DNA of 64,000 nucleotides from Lophius americanus (lineage: Eukaryota; Chordata; Actinopteri; Lophiiformes; Lophiidae): the NCBI GenBank assembly GCA_037951165.1, contig JBBDHG010000116.1:955001-1019000 (forward strand), written 5' to 3'. The translations under genes and the position numbers were made by a program. The notes below the pieces were generated by a model, which was not told the DNA's origin, did no database searches, and saw only the letters and a program-made list of their open reading frames with translations. Positions 15,201-24,828 of the stretch are shown one piece after another (the stretch's first letter is position 1; the number at the start of each line of letters is the position of its first letter).

Positions 15201-16226
15201 ACAGAGTGCCTGCTCTTAGCTCTCATTATATTTTATATTTGTTTGTTAGCTGTCTGTTAGCCATGTGTCAGCTCTTAGCCTTCGCTGCTGTTAGCTGTGT
15301 GTCAACTATGTATTCGCTGCAGTTAGTTGTTAGCTGTGTCTTAACCATTTGCTGTGTGTTAGCTGTTAGGTGCAGTTAGCTGTGTGGTAGCTGAAGTTAG
15401 CTGGGTTAGCTGTATGTTTTCTTCATGTTTGCTGTTAGATGGATGGACCATGTTCATGCTGAAGATCTAAAATATTTAAATCACCTAAAAAATAAAGCAC
15501 TTCATGATTAAAGGTTTATCTCTCTAAAAACTGCGTTTCGCTGTAGTTTTCCTCAGACAGAAAGTAAACATTTGGTCACATGACCTCGACCTCTGACCTC
15601 CACAGGGTATCATGTTGGACTCGTTGGGTTCGTCCAGAGGCCAGCAGTCGTACTCGCTGTTATCAAGATCATGCCAGCAGCTTGCAAGACCCACGTCGCA
15701 AACACATGCCTGTAAAGAATCCGATAATGATCCAGTACAGACATCATTGTTAGCGCCCAGCATCATAAAATAAGAGTCTGTCTCCATGGAGATGCTAAAT
15801 AAGCATTTATTATCGTAGTATTTTACATCAATTGTTAGAAAAACACCCCACCATCTGGATTCATCTCATGAATTTAAACAATCCATTAACATAATTTAAA
15901 ACCTATCTAGTTCTTTTAAATATCTAACTGATATGATGCATTTTAACATTTTAACAGCGATAAAAGAGAAATCCTTCCAAATAAAATCCACATCTGAGTC
16001 AGTATGAACGACCTTTCATACTAAAAAAAAAAGGAGTTTAATTTAGTTTTCTTTGTTATATAAATAACAATTAAAAATTATAAAATGAACATCTTAAATA
16101 ATAAATAAATAATTTAGATTTTTTTAAATAAACAAATATAACTATTTAGTTTGATTGAATATATGATTAGTGATCAAGAGGAGTTAAAATCACACCTACC
16201 CAGAGCAGAAAGAAAGTCCTCTTCAT
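215..16226 (-). CDS. Receptor-type guanylate cyclase with short Cys-rich ectodomain (3' end outside window)
   Basis: Membrane enzyme predicted to convert GTP to cGMP. Exons, read downward on the minus strand: 16226-16200, 15709-15598, 14745-14613, 14513-14381, 14227-14123, a probable unseen exon, 8060-7915, 7840-7768, 5847-5703, 5531-5445, 5370-5227, 5108-4987, 4655-4517, 4430-4382, 4252-4151, 3317-3198, 2463-2370, 1061-974, 354-215. All join GT-AG in frame except the 14123/8060 junction. The start gives a signal peptide (MKRTFFLLW, then ACVCDVGLAS). The ectodomain is about 200 residues; its last exon has CGDDICEEAELCSTC followed by a hydrophobic transmembrane helix. The kinase-homology domain keeps VAIKK but has HGRLKSFNC in place of the HRD loop and DYS in place of DFG, so it is a pseudokinase as in natriuretic peptide receptors. 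MEKYSKHLEVLVAERTQDL is the dimerisation helix. SDIVGFT and VETIGDA are cyclase-domain motifs; the Glu marks guanine specificity. The rest of the catalytic domain lies left of position 215. Seen: all of the above. Inferred: activity. The ligand is unknown, and no ANF-receptor fold is visible. Confidence 0.88.
355..973. other. Intron of the receptor guanylate cyclase, no other feature
   Basis: This 619-base stretch lies between the exons at 354 and 974. It is single-copy-looking DNA with no coding frame or repeat that I can support. Confidence 0.5.
1062..2369. other. Intron of the receptor guanylate cyclase
   Basis: This 1.3-kb stretch lies between the cyclase-domain exon and the dimerisation-helix exon. 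It has no supported gene. The last part (about 2280-2360) is enriched in TTAGC/GCTAG words like other TAGC-rich DNA in the window. Confidence 0.45.
5848..7534. other. Intron of the receptor guanylate cyclase, left part
   Basis: This AT-rich intronic DNA separates the first kinase-homology exon from the juxtamembrane exon. The only coding-like item is the short plus-strand segment at 7186-7311, listed separately. No transposon termini were recognised between 5900 and 7100. Confidence 0.4.
7186..7311 (+). other. Unassigned exon-like segment, acidic/Ser-rich
   Basis: A plus-strand open segment is preceded by an acceptor-like TTTAACAG and followed by a good donor, CAGTAAGTGA. It would encode a Ser/Glu/Asp-rich peptide (HIDSESSSSGDEEASSPKP). 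It lies antisense inside an intron of the minus-strand cyclase. Its ends are not in phase with the next exon-like segment at 9761. I do not recognise it. It may be an isolated exon of a pseudogene or chance. Confidence 0.2.
7535..7745 (+). mobile_element. Non-LTR retrotransposon 3' fragment
   Basis: The plus strand reads GRPKRRFLVVVREDMQVLG and then TEADAEDRDKWQQMIHGGDP, the C-terminal end of the reverse-transcriptase ORF of a LINE family common in fish. The same family contributes the fragments at 25203-25890 and 51960-52270. Here it is a short, 5'-truncated piece ending about 20 bases from a cyclase exon. Confidence 0.65.
8640..9625 (+). mobile_element. Tc1-like DNA transposon, internally deleted and dead
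   Basis: The N-terminal helix-turn-helix region is present (VARRLALSPSTMSRTWRRYQ and RRNQRSTARALQNDLKQA, with frameshifts). It jumps at about 8920 to LEGRTDLHVV, and the C-terminal catalytic half follows (ILRPIVRPYAGAVGPGF, DNARPHLAGVCQRFLDD, SPDLNPIEHL) up to a stop near 9348. The segment carrying the first catalytic Asp is missing, and a premature stop follows LTDTLI. The 3' non-coding part ends near TTTAGTGTTCCATTTATTTC, a usual end region for these fish elements. The left inverted repeat was not fixed. It sits in the large cyclase intron. Confidence 0.75.
9761..9945 (+). other. Unassigned exon-like segment, open on both strands
   Basis: After the acceptor-like TTTGTTTTAG, the plus strand stays open for about 60 codons (QIEPTYGRLHSALGLKSNL, then HPTDSYVSNEGGHTHMAQYH) and meets a donor-like GGTGAG. 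The complementary strand is also open over most of this stretch. The protein is not recognised. It lies within the repeat-rich intron of the cyclase, so it may be an exon remnant or part of a mobile element. Confidence 0.25.
12340..13690 (+). mobile_element. Degenerate non-LTR retrotransposon, reverse transcriptase remnant
   Basis: The segment 12347-12580 encodes LDVVFLALSNAFGSMPH, an eroded form of the LDLANAYGSIPH reverse-transcriptase motif. The segment 13046-13528 continues with a C-terminal region (SHTEELKCAKARLQITLNES) that I associate with R2/NeSL-type site-specific elements. Frameshifts and stops separate the blocks (about 12580-13046), so it is inactive. The clade assignment is tentative. 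It lies in the large intron of the cyclase. Confidence 0.55.
14835..14880. repeat. Short dispersed repeat remnant
   Basis: The words CCTGACGCAACCCTGCCCAAT and then TTCGGGTCCGGTACGG match a segment also present near 53030-53080 (CCTGACACAACCCTCCCC). In fish genomes these words belong to interspersed element tails. Only a short piece remains here, between two ectodomain exons. Confidence 0.4.
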
Positions 16227-17482
16227 GTTGGATGGACAGACAGACAGACAGGTATGTTTTGGACATCTGCAGCTGTAGGATGCAGACTGACTAATGAAGC
16301 TGGATGAGAGGAGAAGGGATGAAGACCGCCTGGACAGATTATGTGGTTCACTGCCCTCCAATGGTGACTTTTGTTACCGCACCAGTTTAAATTCATTAAC
16401 CATAACATTATAAACACCTCCCTAATGCTGTGTACATCCCTCTTTTACCACCAAAACAGCTCTGTCTGGACGAGCTGACAGGTAACCATGGTAACCTAAC
16501 ATATATACACATTTATTGTTTTATTTGTTTTGGTGCCAAAAATTAGGTTATACATTGTATTATGACATTTAAATAAATCTTTGCCAAAGTGAAAATATTA
16601 ATCATCACAAGATGTTCAAAAGATTTTGTAAATGTACGTTTTCGGTACATTTGAGATCTACCAGGGATATTTTTGAGGAACTTCTGGGCCACCGTCTGTA
16701 TGGGTGAGCTTTTCCTTTTACCCTTTCAAAAATAGGTTAGATAGAGTGTGGTAATAAAATATTGCTACTTGTGTAGTTGTTATGGAATATTTGTACACTG
16801 TAATATTGTAACTTGTACTTGTAACATTGTATTTTTACACCGTATTACCCCTACTTGTAGATGTAGGTCTAATAGAGTATTTCTACAATGTTATAGGCTG
16901 CTGCTACTTGTTTTTTTCATAGAGTATCTCAATTGTGATACTGATACTTGTACTTGGAATACATTCTACAATTTTGTACTACTACTTATACATGATTATA
17001 CTAGCTGTGGAACTCAGGGTAAATTACAGGAGTAACGGCTGTTTATGGAGAACACTGGCACGCGCTTGGCCGTGACGTCACCACAGGTGGTCTGCTCCTG
17101 GCTTTCACCGTCGCGCGAGACGACGGTGAAACGGTGGTGGAGCGAGCTACCGTTCGATGCTCGTGCATCGAGCTTGCGGACTTTCAACGGTTTATTTTTT
17201 TCCCCCAAAACTTTGTGTTCCAAAGATTTGTTTACCCACAGTTCTGCTTCATTCAAATTGATCCAACAATAAGAAACTGTTTTACTAAAGAAACGGGAAG
17301 TTTTCTTTTAACGCTTTGATCCTTTGTTTTTTTTTCTTTTTAACAAATTAACACGTATTTGAAGACAGTTTTACCTGGATATTATTAGACCGGACCGAAC
17401 CGGTACCAAGAGGATTAACCAGTGTTGGACCGGACTGGTAAAGAGTGGATTGACCCGGGTCGTGGTTCCGTGGGGGAGGACG
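16227..17482. promoter_or_regulatory. Intergenic promoter region between two divergent genes
   Basis: About 1.26 kb separates the first coding exon of the minus-strand cyclase from the first coding exon of the plus-strand nephronectin. The right part (about 17040-17180) is richer in CG dinucleotides than its surroundings (for example GTCGCGCGAGACGACGG), as expected near a vertebrate promoter. No convincing TATA box was fixed. Both 5' untranslated regions should lie here. No other coding signal is visible. Confidence 0.4.
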
Positions 17483-17610
17483 ATGCTGATTCGTGTCCTG
17501 GTTCTTGTGGTCTATATGTGGGGCCACAGCTTTGACAACAGGTCTGTTATCAACCACATTTACTACAATGTATTTATTTAACAAATATTATCATATATAT
17601 TGTATAAGCA

Positions 17611-17648
<38 letters not shown>

Positions 17649-19386
17649 GTATATATATATATATATTTCTTTAATATACATAAATGATTATATGATATAT
17701 TTACAGAATATATATACAAATAGATAGATTATACTATTCATTTATAGCATACATAGTGTCATCCTTCATATCATCTAGTCGTCTATACTGCTTCATTTAA
17801 ATTAAATATGTTATATTGATTTATTGTTCATGATCGTGACCTTTATGTAAATATTTTTACTCTAAACTATTTATCTTTATTTTATTTATGTGGAATAATA
17901 AGGGGACCTAAAGAAAACCTAAGATGTTACAATATGATTATGTATGGATTATGATTATGATGAATTATGATTATGTTAGGATTATATTAATCTTTTAAAA
18001 AGACATCTCATGCTCTTTTTCCAATAGCATAAAAATGAATTCCCATAGAATTTTAATTTTAAAAAAGTAGTGAAAAAATGGCATTTTCCTTTTAAATCTA
18101 CCTTTTAACCGTCACTATAAGGTAAGATCAACCTTTTAACGCCTTTGAAGTCTTTGATTTCACTTAACGTGATATTTCTTGGTGTTCTACATGGATTTAT
18201 TATGGTGGAGTATTAGTTAATTAAAATACACCGGGGATCTATAAACTGTGGAATCAAGTTTTTTTTCTGTCCTGGACCAAAATTTCACATCAAATCCCTG
18301 AAGGATTTTTAAAGTAGGATTGAGTATGAATCCCACTACGAGGTCAGTTTACCCTTTATTGTAGGCAGATAAAAAATAATCTATAGTTCATTGTAGTCTT
18401 TAGGGATGTCTCTATGTAAACTGTGAACGTATGAATAATTCTATATATTTAAACATGAAGAAGCCGGTTTTCTGGATTCAGGACGACTCTCACATATTAG
18501 TAAAACCTTAAAGACAACACAATGATGATTACATGTATCTAAAGAAGTGTAAAATAAATTATTAAGAACTTCAACTCTTTCATTGTACAAACCTGGACTA
18601 TTTCACTTGGTGAACCTGGACTTTTTTTTATGAATGAACCTGGACTGTTTCACTGTGCGATAATCTGTGGATGTAAGTTAAAAACAGGAGGACAGAATTG
18701 GAAAACATGACGGGGTGGAGAAAGTATGCACAGGGAGGGAGAAGAAGACGACCCCCCCCCCTGCTATCAGTCATGTTCAGACAGGCAGGTGGAAATGAGA
18801 GACCGATGGAGCCAACCCAAATGTGGTCTCATTCTCTAACTCTCTTATTTTGAAAGTCTGATCTGTGTGTTGCAGTTGGGCGGAGAAGGTGGTGTTTGCT
18901 GATGGTCTGTGTCGCTATGGCAACAGCGTGGAGTGTTGCAGGGGCTGGAGATTGACAGACAGAGGACACTGTCAACGTGAGAACACACACGTGGACTTTT
19001 CAGGTCAGCGAGTGTCGCAAGTACATCCTCAAGTCTGAACATGTCAATAATCGAGTCCTGTTGAGCTACCTGAATTCAAAACAAAGTTAGCCACTGGATG
19101 GATGTTACCCTATTTACTCAGAATAAGATGGCCATTTTAGTGTTTTCCATAAGTTTGGTGGTTTTCTGGGTAGTAAGTCTACTAAACTCCTAAAACCAGA
19201 GCTAGTTGTTCATTCCGGCTGTGTTACCAGAAATATCCGGCGCTGACCTGCATGTTACTCTGACTGCTTCAGAGATGAAGCAGTTGCATCCACTGAACCT
19301 ACAGGATATGTCAAAAGTATATCCTCATCCCTCTTAGCTGCTTTTGAAAAAGACTAAAGTCATTTGTGTGTATATGAAAACCCTGT

Positions 19387-19446
<60 letters not shown>

Positions 19447-22400
19447 ATGCGTGTGTGTGTAGATCAATGTCAGCAGGGCTGCAAACATGGGAAGTGTGTC
19501 GGACCAGACAGGTGCGAATGTCACGGAGGGTATACCGGGAAGGCCTGTAACCACGGTAACTGTGTTTTTGTGTTAGTGTGTGTAGGCGTGTGTGCGCAGT
19601 TTCACACAGATTTAATTTCCCATCAAGAGATACATTCCTGTCATTTTTGTTTGAGCGGATAAGGCATATTTTACCAGGAGACCCCCACTCAAACACACAC
19701 ACTCAAATGTCTCCTAATTAGAGGTTACGTTATGAGTCACACCCTGATGATAAATCAAAATCTACTTTTAAAGGGGACTTTCACACACGACGCAAACACA
19801 TGCCAATTCACTTTAACTGCTCATTGTACATTGCAGGACTGGGGGTCAAAGGTTAATCCAGAAGGCTGACAGGAGGCGTGAAAACAGGATAAAAAGGCCC
19901 CCAGTTTAATGTTTGATTGGTGACCTCTGACCTCTCTGTCACAACCCCCCTTGTTTGTATATGTGTGTGTGTTTGTTTGTTTGTATGTAGATCTGAACGA
20001 GTGTGGCTTGAAGCCTCGACCCTGTAAGCACCGCTGTATGAACACGCTGGGCAGCTTCAAGTGTTACTGTCAGGACGGCTTCATGGCTCAGCCCAATGGC
20101 AGCTGCAGAAGTGAGTACATGCCTGAATGACAAAGAGAAGAATCTGGGGGGGATGCTAAAGCTTTGAGTCTGCAGCTTGTTATGCTTGTTAGTTCATTAG
20201 CTCTTCCGAAATAGTAGTTTAGGGAATTCCGCTAGATACCTGTTTGTGTAGATCCATGGCGAAATGTCTTCAAGCCAAAACAGAAGTCCAGATTCTTTCG
20301 ATTCATCCCACATGGATTAGGTATCTACCACTAACGTTAATATAGATAGCAGCTAGAGCTGCTATAAGGGACTTTTTCACTGTGTGAAGCCAGATTGTTT
20401 CTTGCTTGTTATATTAGCTTGTTAGCTAGCACTTAATGGTAGTTTATGGAAGCTAGGCCCTTTCTGTTAATTTAAATGAAAATGTTTACCTTGAGCTGTT
20501 TCATGTATATACTGTGTGTTTCTACGTCCAGGTGCTCGCACTTGTTACCATGCCAATTGCCAATACGGCTGTGAGGTCATGAAAGGGGCGGTCCGATGCA
20601 CCTGTCCATCTCCAGGGTTACGGCTGGGACCAGACAGACGCGTATGTGTAGGTGAGTTGTTGCACTGTAGGATAACGGAGGAAACATAGATCAGAATCCG
20701 TATTTGTAAATCTCACCCACACACACACACACACACACACAGAAACTCACTCACTCACTCTCACTTTCTCTCGCTCTCTCTGTTTGTGTCTCTCCCCCTT
20801 AAAGACATCGATGAATGTGGGTCCGGCGGTGGCGTTGTGTGTCCTCGTCGCAGAAAGTGTGTGAACACGTTCGGGAGCTTCCTATGTAAATGTCACCTGG
20901 GTTTTAAACTGACGTACATCAATGGGCGCTACAGCTGCATTGGTGAGGCTGAGTGTGCTTCAAGACCGCATGAGATTAGTGGTGGACCGGGCGGAACCTT
21001 AATCAGTCTCTCTCTCTCTCTCTCTCTCTCTCCCCGTTTCCAGATAAGGACACTCGACCGTTCTGTTCCCTCAATCCTGCTTCTCCAAAATGCCGATGTA
21101 AAGATGGCAGCTGTTCAGGTAAAACCCCCATCACTCATCGCTAAGCCAACAAGCTGACTTCTGTCAATGCCAACCTCAGACACAGTTATCTGAAAGTCAC
21201 AAGTTGAGAGGTGGTCTCTGATGAAACCACCTCCCTCTGTAATCCAGGGAGCAGTGTTGTGCCCTGATCATGATTCATCCACGAAACCTCACATTGGAGG
21301 TATTCGAAGTATGAACAACTGGGAGGGGACCCTGGGGTACACCCGGAACTCTCTGGAGGGACTGTAGCTCTCATCTGAACTGGGAATGCCTTGGAATGCC
21401 CCAGGATGAGCTGAACGGTTTTGCTGGGTAGAGGGATGTTTAGACAACCCTTCTTAGCCGCTGCTACCATGAGCTGACCCTGGGTCAGCAGACAAAAAAT
21501 GGATGTCAGCAGGGCTGCAATGGATGGATTGATGCAGGGATCCGAGTCAGAACAAACAGAGGAGTCAAGTAACTAGGCTCTACGCCTGGAGCCAGACCAC
21601 TGGGGAGAGTACGTCCAGTGGCCTTTAACCTTTGGGTTCGGACATATGGAGGGAATGCGGAGTGGAGCGGCTACCACTTCATGTCCAAATGAAGCAGTTG
21701 AGGGGTTTTGGCATCTAATCAGGAAGCCTCCAGGGCATCAGCGGTTTTCAGGTAGGTCTAATTGGGAGGAGACCCCGGGTAGACTCATGGAGCATCTTGG
21801 GACCTCCAGGGTGAGCTGGGGAGTGTTAAGAGTGGGTTGTCTGGAATACCTTTTTTAAGCATTCTGCCTCAATGAGCCGACCCTGGATAAGGAGACAATA
21901 CTGTAGTTTGATGGATAAATCCACAGTAATCACTTGAAAACGTATCCGTCCACGAGGCCCTGAAGCATTTTTCTTTTCTATGATGAAATACAGTTCAGGG
22001 GAAACAAAGTTCAGGTCGGTCTGTTTTCTTTCAGCTGTCCTCAAAGTCACTGTAGAGCCACAGAAAGCAAGAACTACCAGCACTACTACTACTACTATAC
22101 CAACCTCTACTACATCTACCACTAGAGCTCAGATAAACACATCTACTACTACTACTACCAAAACTACTGCAGCAGTACCAACTAATACTCCTACAACCAC
22201 ATTACCCTTTACTACTACTACAACAGTAACCCCTGATACAACTACAATACCCACTACTACAGCTGAGACGAGTACATCAACTGCAGCCACTACCACACCA
22301 ATACCAACTACTACTACTACTACTTCTCCTACAACCACAGTACCAACTACTACTACTACTACTTCTACGACCACAGTACCAAGTACTACTACTACTTCTC

Positions 22401-23048
22401 CTACAACCACAATACCAACTACTACTACTACTTCTCCTACAACCACAATACCAACTACTGCTATGTCCACTTCTATATCAAGTACTACACCTGCTACCAC
22501 CACGTCTACTGAAGTGACTGCTTATACTCCTCTACCTTCTACAGTTAGACTGGATACTTCAACGCCCATAACTACTACTACCTTTACTAATAAACCTTTT
22601 ACTACTACTACACCTGCCCCTACTACTACACCTACTACTTCTACTTTTACTACTGCTACTACTACTACTACTACCACTACTACTGCTACCACTACTATGA
22701 TGGCGACCAGCTCCGCCCCTCTGGTGACCACCACGATGAACAACAGGATCCAGGAGGTGACCATCAGACAGCGAGGAGACGTTCACAGTGAGGATATATG
22801 ATTTTCTTTTAGTTAATAAGTCATACTGTAATGATTCTGATTTCTGATGGAAATGAACTAAAAGGTAAAACTATGTTTCATATGAGGTCAGGAACAGATA
22901 GTGACCATAGCAGTGTCGGAACTCACTTCTCGTAAAAACAGACCATTCTCCATATGACAATGTTGGGAAAATGATCCTGGTGTACACAGAGCCAAGCACG
23001 CGATCTTTAACACCGTATTCATGCCAGGCCAGTCCGTCACGGTGTAAC

Positions 23049-23082
<34 letters not shown>

Positions 23083-24788
23083 ATACATACATAATGATAC
23101 ATAATTTATTTTCGCTCCCGTTTTTTTTTAATCGGTTGTTTTGTCCGTCCATCTTAAGGAAAGATTTCAGAAATAAGTGGGTCAAAGGGAACATTTTCAT
23201 TTCGCTAACAGGGCTATAGAGCCATTTTTCCATTCTTTTTCCTCAAACCACATATCTAATTGCTTGACTAATAATTTGACACGTGTTTGAGCTTTCGTTT
23301 CTTTATGCATATTTAACTTGTCAATAACAACTTCCTGTTCTGAAATTAGGCGCACTGCTGCAGTTACGTCATTGGACCAAAGAAATCACATTCTCCAAAA
23401 CCGAGGATCTACAACTTGTTTTGCTTTCTTAAATAGATTTGAACTAAAAAGTATAAATCAAACGTGTGATTTTTGGTTGCCCTAGGGGGCGCTATCAAAT
23501 AAGCAAATTTTTCAGATGTCTTTAGGGCAGGATCGTTATCCGACATGTGAAGTTTGGGGCAGATTGAAACATAGACAGTGGAGTTATGACAATTTCATGT
23601 TTTATGGCAAGACATTAATATTTGCCATCCCGTTCCCTCCAAACCGTTCATTACACCTCAAGCTTTCAATAACTTTCCATCCTGATGGTCTTAACAAGTT
23701 GATAACCACATTTTAAATCAAGCAAATACAATAACCGGAAACGCCAGATAAAAAACCTTGAAAATCGCACATTTGATTAAAAATGTCTGACTTCCTGTGA
23801 GGTTTACACCTTTACTCCAAGAGACTTATTGGTAGATCCTGAGTTGATACAAAGTTCGGCCAAATTCCATACCTCTGTATAAAACGGGGTCCTGGGTCTA
23901 TTAATCTAGGTGGCACTGTGGAGTCATTTTGACACACCTACGGCTGTAACCCATACAATATGTAAATTTCACCTCTGACTGACGCGTCTGGCATATTTCA
24001 TGAGTTTTTGAGCATGTTAGAAGCTCAAGAAGTTAATGTGGCGGAAATGTGATAATAAAAAAAACAGCAGTTTCGATAGCGTCCTCAGACTCTTAGTGCT
24101 TGGGCCCTAAATAATAAAATGATGTGTATGTATGCAGTTTGTGTGAAATTGAGAGCAGAGGACAGACTTAGCTTATCCTCTTTTGGAGGCCATATCTACT
24201 AGATTAATTTAATGTATTTTGTTTGCTTCTTCTTCATCATGTTCTGCTATTGGACAAAACACGGGGAATGATGCTCCGAAGGAGAACACCCTCCCTAAGT
24301 AATCAACAACCAGTGTACCATAGAAGCATCGCAATCATCCAATAAGAATTCCACATTTTCTTTTCAATCCTGTACCACTGGTTTGCACTTGAATGAGACA
24401 TACTGGTGGTAAAGGAGAGAGATTGATTCACTGGGGTCAACTTTCAGTTACTACAAAATCTGCAAAAATATATATTTTATTGGGTGCTTATCCAAAAAAA
24501 AAAAAATTGTTCTGCTTTAGCACGTAGCTTGTTAGCATAGCAGTTAACTAGAATCCCTTAAATCAAAGATTACCAGCAAGGAAGGTGACAAGAAGTTTTA
24601 AGCTTTGTTGCTGATTAATAATAAATGTTTATGTTCCAGTTCCGCGTCATCCCACCAACAACCAGGTGTGGGAGTTTGACATTGAGCTGGGAAACACAGA
24701 AGAGGATGTGGGAGATGACCCCGGTGAGAGTGAGCTATAGTCACCATGGACTGTATGGTGGAAAGCATATTCCTCTCAGAGCTGATTG

Positions 24789-24828
<40 letters not shown>

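Noticed and set aside
22129..22786. Long minus-strand Val/Ser-rich open frames
   Set aside because: Reverse shadows of the threonine-coding repeat in nephronectin exon 8.
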